Assembly: GCF_004028155.1 (NCBI RefSeq) | Contig: NZ_SBII01000001.1 | Span: 186,001-250,000, forward strand | DNA: 64,000 nt | Direction: 5' to 3' | Source of the DNA: Flavobacterium cerinum | GTDB taxonomy: Bacteria > Bacteroidota > Bacteroidia > Flavobacteriales > Flavobacteriaceae | Part shown: positions 60,865 through 64,000 of the stretch, in pieces | How positions within the stretch are numbered: the stretch's first letter is position 1 | Layout of the letters: every line of letters starts with the position of its first letter | Made by a program: the position numbers and the translations under genes | Notes under the pieces: model-generated | The model's database searches: none | What the model was told of the DNA's origin: nothing | Seen by the model: the letters and a program-made list of their open reading frames with translations, nothing else

Positions 60865-61022
60865 TTTATATTATTTAAGGAATAGTGTAGTTAATGTTAT
60901 GTAGTACAAATAAGAGGCTAAACGATGTGAAAACGTATAACCTCCATAGATTTTACGTATATTATTCCTTCTTAAATATTTTCCTTATTTTTGATCTTTC
61001 ACTCTGATTACCTCTGTTATTA

Positions 61023-61499
61023 ATGAAAAAATTTGTGGTATTATTTTCTCTCTTACTATTAAGCTCCTGCCGGTTCTTCGAAGGTCAGGTGCCTGACGAA
61101 GAAGAGTTGCTTAAAAAGCGCTTACAGGAAATAAACTGGAAAGAGGTGAGTACTTACCCATCTATTGGAGAATGTGACGCCATAACAGATAAGGAGATGA
61201 AAAAAGAATGCTTTTTCTCGTGTATGGCACGGCTGGTACAGGAAAAACTGGGTGTAGATACTATTGCTATGCTTTATCCCGAAATAGATACCATACAGGT
61301 TAAGGTTACAGTGTTTTCTAATGCTACATTGAAATTTGAGCCAGAGATGCCAAAGGATAGTGTGCAATATGATAAAGAAAAGGTGGATAGTATAATCAAA
61401 GCGCGTTTGGTTGATTTCCCTGCAATAGAGCCTGCGCAAAAAGAAGGGGTTCCCGTAACAACCCAATTTATACTACCGGTTATTCTGGATGTGAAATAG
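61023..61499 (+). CDS. hypothetical lipoprotein with a TonB-C-like ending
   Basis: A 158-residue lipoprotein; the signal MKKFVVLFSLLLLSSCRFF has its lipobox Cys at residue 16. The mature part carries three Cys residues in SIGECDAITDKEMKKECFFSC (in parts). The end FPAIEPAQKEGVPVTTQFILP recalls the last strands of TonB C-terminal domains (P...G.PV...F.LP), but there is no membrane anchor of the TonB kind. Family and role are unknown. Its 3' end overlaps the convergent flippase-like gene by 20 bp. Confidence 0.75.
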   Translation: MKKFVVLFSLLLLSSCRFFEGQVPDEEELLKKRLQEINWKEVSTYPSIGECDAITDKEMKKECFFSCMARLVQEKLGVDTIAMLYPEIDTIQVKVTVFSNATLKFEPEMPKDSVQYDKEKVDSIIKARLVDFPAIEPAQKEGVPVTTQFILPVILDVK

Positions 61500-62457
61500 T
61501 GATGTCTTCATCACTATCTGTCCTTGCCGATTTGAATCGGAACACAAAATAACTTCCTATAGTTACCGGTATGACGATATTAAGCAGCCACTGTAGTGTT
61601 GCAGCAAAAACTACGATCCACTCGTTTACCCCAAGTATCCCAAAGAAATACACAGCAACGCTTCCTCTTACCGCAAAATCCAAAAACTGGAAGGATGGCA
61701 ATGAGGATCCTAAAAAGTAAACACAGGCAATAACGCTTATCATTATAGGGTAGGGCAAGGCTACATCGAAGGCTAGAAACAAAAGGTAATGCTGGTGTAT
61801 CATGCTTAGATAACGTCCTGACGCCAAAAGAATATTTTTACGATGTATTGATTTTGGTACTTCGTTTATCTTCTGGAAAAGTTTATGTAGCGAATATCCT
61901 TTAATAGTCATTTTTCGGGCTGAGAAAAAAACAAATAGTAGGGTGAATACAATAGCAAAAATGAGAAACAGCACTTTAGCTGGTATCGCATTGTAAAGAA
62001 AATTAAAGAAAAACAATCCGAACAATCCAAATACGACAGTATATATTGGCTGAATGCCATTGCAAACCAGGTTTAGCATTAATATAGTCTTGGATTGTTT
62101 TTTACTGTAATACATGGCCTTGGCGGCATATTCGCCTATACCGTTTGGTGTAAACAGTGCTGCGGTAACAGCAGCAAGCACCTGCTCAGTAGCTTTTCCT
62201 AATGTAAGCGGCTGAATATAAGAAACCAGATTCTGCCATTTTAATATTTCCAGGAAACGATTAAGGAAGGTGAGCAGCAGTATCAGGAAAACGATCCAAA
62301 AGGAATGCTTTTGCTGTAGTGCATCGGTAAAACGTACCCAGTCCAGCTGTTCATTATTAGCGATCCTGTCGTATATAAAATAAAAAGCCCCACCCACTAT
62401 CAAAAGTTTGATAATGACAACGAGGAATTGTTTAGCTTTGCGGGTAGTGGCAGACAT
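61480..62457 (-). CDS. flippase-like membrane protein (LPG synthase TM / AglD-type, UPF0104)
   Basis: A 325-residue integral membrane protein with about eight helices, matching the lysylphosphatidylglycerol-synthase TM-region family. Visible are FLVVIIKLLIVGGAFYFIY, FWIVFLILLLTFLNRFLEIL, the motif TPNGIGEYAAKAMYY near residue 105, and SLPSFQFLDFAVRGSVAVYF near residue 255. The start is set at Met 62457; the upstream Met at 62487 would overlap ruvC. Family members are proposed lipid or glycolipid flippases; the role here is unknown. Confidence 0.85.
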   Translation of the reverse strand: MSATTRKAKQFLVVIIKLLIVGGAFYFIYDRIANNEQLDWVRFTDALQQKHSFWIVFLILLLTFLNRFLEILKWQNLVSYIQPLTLGKATEQVLAAVTAALFTPNGIGEYAAKAMYYSKKQSKTILMLNLVCNGIQPIYTVVFGLFGLFFFNFLYNAIPAKVLFLIFAIVFTLLFVFFSARKMTIKGYSLHKLFQKINEVPKSIHRKNILLASGRYLSMIHQHYLLFLAFDVALPYPIMISVIACVYFLGSSLPSFQFLDFAVRGSVAVYFFGILGVNEWIVVFAATLQWLLNIVIPVTIGSYFVFRFKSARTDSDEDITISHPE

Positions 62458-62480
62458 GCTGCAAAAGTAAAGAAAATACA

Positions 62481-63035
62481 TTGGCAAACGAACGCATTAT
62501 ATTAGGTATAGATCCGGGTACGACCATTATGGGTTTTGGCCTTATAAAAGTCATTAATAAAAAGATGGAATTCCTGCAGCTCAATGAATTGCAACTCAGC
62601 AAGTATGACGACCATTATGTAAAGCTTAGAATCATTTTTGAGCGTACAATAGAACTTATTGAAACCCATCACCCTGATGAAATTGCTATCGAGGCGCCTT
62701 TCTTCGGGAAAAATGTGCAGTCGATGCTTAAACTAGGCAGGGCACAGGGTGTTGCTATGGCAGCTGGTTTGTCACGCCAGATACCCATAACAGAATACGA
62801 ACCTAAAAAAATTAAAATGGCTATTACCGGAAACGGTAATGCTAGTAAAGAACAGGTGGCAAAAATGCTTCAGCAGCTTCTTGGGCTTAAAGAATTACCT
62901 AAGAACCTAGATAGTACAGATGGCTTGGCAGCAGCTGTATGCCATTTCTTTAATTCGGGTAAGGTAACTGTTGGTAAAAATTACACAGGTTGGGATGCTT
63001 TTGTAAAGCAAAATGAAGAGCGGGTAAAAAAATAA
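62481..63035 (+). CDS. ruvC: Holliday junction resolvase RuvC
   Basis: Endonuclease that cuts Holliday junctions with RuvAB. It has 184 residues. The start codon appears to be TTG at 62481, placing ERIILGIDPGTTIMGFGLI (catalytic Asp11) at the N-terminus. The second acidic residue is in EIAIEAPFFGKN near residue 71, and the C-terminal pair is in DSTDGLAAAVCHFF. It begins 23 bp from the divergent flippase-like start and is followed by hemW after 23 bp. Confidence 0.95.
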   Translation: MANERIILGIDPGTTIMGFGLIKVINKKMEFLQLNELQLSKYDDHYVKLRIIFERTIELIETHHPDEIAIEAPFFGKNVQSMLKLGRAQGVAMAAGLSRQIPITEYEPKKIKMAITGNGNASKEQVAKMLQQLLGLKELPKNLDSTDGLAAAVCHFFNSGKVTVGKNYTGWDAFVKQNEERVKK

Positions 63036-63058
63036 GGCAGCAGCCGTATAGAATTTCA

Positions 63059-64000
63059 ATGGCAGGTATTTATATTCATATTCCTTTTTGCAGGCAGGCG
63101 TGCCATTATTGCGACTTTCATTTTTCTACATCGATGAAAAAGAAAGACGAGATGGTTTTGGCTATTGCCAAAGAGATCGCTATGCGAAAAGACGAATTAG
63201 CAGGTGAAATGATAGATACTATTTATTTTGGAGGAGGAACACCATCGGTGTTGTCTAACGACGAAATAGAATTTATTATCAACGCGGTATATTCTAATTT
63301 TACGGTTGCTCATAACCCGGAAATTACCTTAGAAGCTAATCCTGACGATCTATCCATAGAAAGGATTTCAGCATTAGCAAGTTCGCCAATTAACCGACTT
63401 AGTATTGGAGTTCAGTCTTTTTTTGAAGATGACCTTAAAATGATGAACCGTGCTCATAATGCCATGGAAGCAGAAGTTTGTCTTGCTGAAGCTGTCAAGT
63501 ATTTTGATAATATTTCTATCGACCTTATTTATGGTGTTCCCGGAATGACAAACGAGCGCTGGCTGCACAATGTACAAAAGGCATTGTCTTTTGGAATCCC
63601 TCATATTTCGAGTTATGCACTTACCGTAGAACCTAAAACGGCACTGGATAAGTTCGTAAAAAAAGGAGTTATTGCACAGCCCAGTGATGAGGCAGCCCAG
63701 GAGCATTTTATGTTATTGGTTGATACTCTAGAAGCTAATGGTTTTGTGCATTATGAGTTATCTAATTTTGGTAAGGAAGGTTATTTTTCACGCAACAATA
63801 CCGCCTACTGGTTAGGTAAGAAATATTTAGGCATTGGTCCGTCGGCACATAGTTATGATGGCTTCTCCAGAAGCTGGAATGTTGCCAATAACGCGCTTTA
63901 CCTTAAAGGTATGGACGAAGGAATGCGTCCTGCCGAAACCGAAAAATTAACCATTGCTGATCGCTATAACGAATACGTTATGACTGGACTCCGAACGATA
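63059..64000 (+). CDS. hemW: HemW-like radical SAM heme chaperone, partial (C-terminus outside window)
   Basis: Radical SAM protein; bacterial HemW binds heme and hands it to respiratory enzymes and was long annotated as oxygen-independent coproporphyrinogen oxidase. The ATG is at 63059-63061 and 314 residues are visible before the right edge. It begins MAGIYIHIPFCRQACHYC with the CxxxCxxC cluster site (Cys11, Cys15, Cys18). Other family segments are YFGGGTPSVL, NRLSIGVQSF, DLIYGVPGM and YELSNFGKEGYFSRNN. The missing end holds the HemW C-terminal domain. Confidence 0.93.
   Translation, partial: MAGIYIHIPFCRQACHYCDFHFSTSMKKKDEMVLAIAKEIAMRKDELAGEMIDTIYFGGGTPSVLSNDEIEFIINAVYSNFTVAHNPEITLEANPDDLSIERISALASSPINRLSIGVQSFFEDDLKMMNRAHNAMEAEVCLAEAVKYFDNISIDLIYGVPGMTNERWLHNVQKALSFGIPHISSYALTVEPKTALDKFVKKGVIAQPSDEAAQEHFMLLVDTLEANGFVHYELSNFGKEGYFSRNNTAYWLGKKYLGIGPSAHSYDGFSRSWNVANNALYLKGMDEGMRPAETEKLTIADRYNEYVMTGLRTI

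Overview
The window reads as chromosomal DNA of a member of the Bacteroidota, most likely family Flavobacteriaceae (Flavobacterium or a close relative). Evidence: AT-rich intergenic DNA; the phylum's -7 promoter element TAnnTTTG in front of many genes; type IX secretion (T9SS) sorting domains; a TonB-dependent receptor with an N-terminal carboxypeptidase-regulatory domain; and many families typical of flavobacteria (DUF5686, DUF3098, DUF4271, DUF4296, DUF3050, DUF6252). No phage, insertion sequence, CRISPR array or secondary-metabolite cluster was seen. Most genes are housekeeping.

Layout. 1-10.6 kb (mostly minus): asnS (cut by the window edge), a DUF5686 outer-membrane protein, pyrH-frr with a terminator, a patatin lipase, and an ftsX-DUF3098-uppP-truB run with two secreted proteins behind it; one plus-strand thioredoxin-fold gene lies between. 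10.6-20.4 kb: leuS with a repeat-bearing leader, a beta-barrel protein, a membrane zinc peptidase, a cupin, an Lrp-type regulator next to a saccharopine dehydrogenase-like gene, DUF423 and pckA. 20.5-28.8 kb: hemD with DUF4271, a polyprenol-phosphate sugar transferase, pyrC, a DUF4296 lipoprotein, a short-chain dehydrogenase, tyrS, a LuxE-like protein and a very small T9SS cargo protein. 28.9-35 kb: a beta-helix-like lipoprotein, a TonB-dependent receptor and a divergent PhoB/PhoR-like two-component system. 35-41 kb: a glycosyltransferase, trmB, a LysE exporter, an alkyltransferase-like protein, then an Fe-S/electron-transfer set (Mrp, NifU, ferredoxin reductase, ferredoxin). 41-48.5 kb: two paralogous T9SS M43 metalloproteases, DUF3050, an unknown lipoprotein and an acyl-CoA dehydrogenase. 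48.6-57.6 kb: a TPR protein, trmN6-like, rpsP-rimM, a DUF6252 lipoprotein, an RRM protein, dnaE with a fused proofreading domain, and trxA. 57.6-64 kb: an HxlR regulator divergent from an Old Yellow Enzyme, DUF58, two tRNA-Asp genes, a lipoprotein, a flippase-like protein, ruvC and hemW (cut by the edge).

The most interesting signal is in the DNA between genes. Upstream of the beta-helix lipoprotein gene, GTTA recurs every 11 bp (five of six phased positions, about 30193-30251). A weaker copy (33176-33223) lies upstream of the TonB receptor gene. In both cases the first GTTA starts exactly 21 bp beyond a -7-like box, and no -33 TTG is visible. This is the architecture expected for OmpR/PhoB-family activators that bind 11-bp direct repeats, and such a regulator with its kinase is encoded next door. 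I infer a self-contained sensor/regulator/outer-membrane uptake module, possibly phosphate-responsive; the ligand is unknown.

Other points worth a look: a LuxE-like gene whose only upstream ATG lies inside the preceding gene's terminator; two genes whose -7 boxes sit 4-5 nt before the ATG (predicted leaderless); 24-bp-period repeats in the leuS leader; a dihydroorotase with Gln in place of the first metal-site His; and a probable decayed third unit between the two tRNA-Asp genes.
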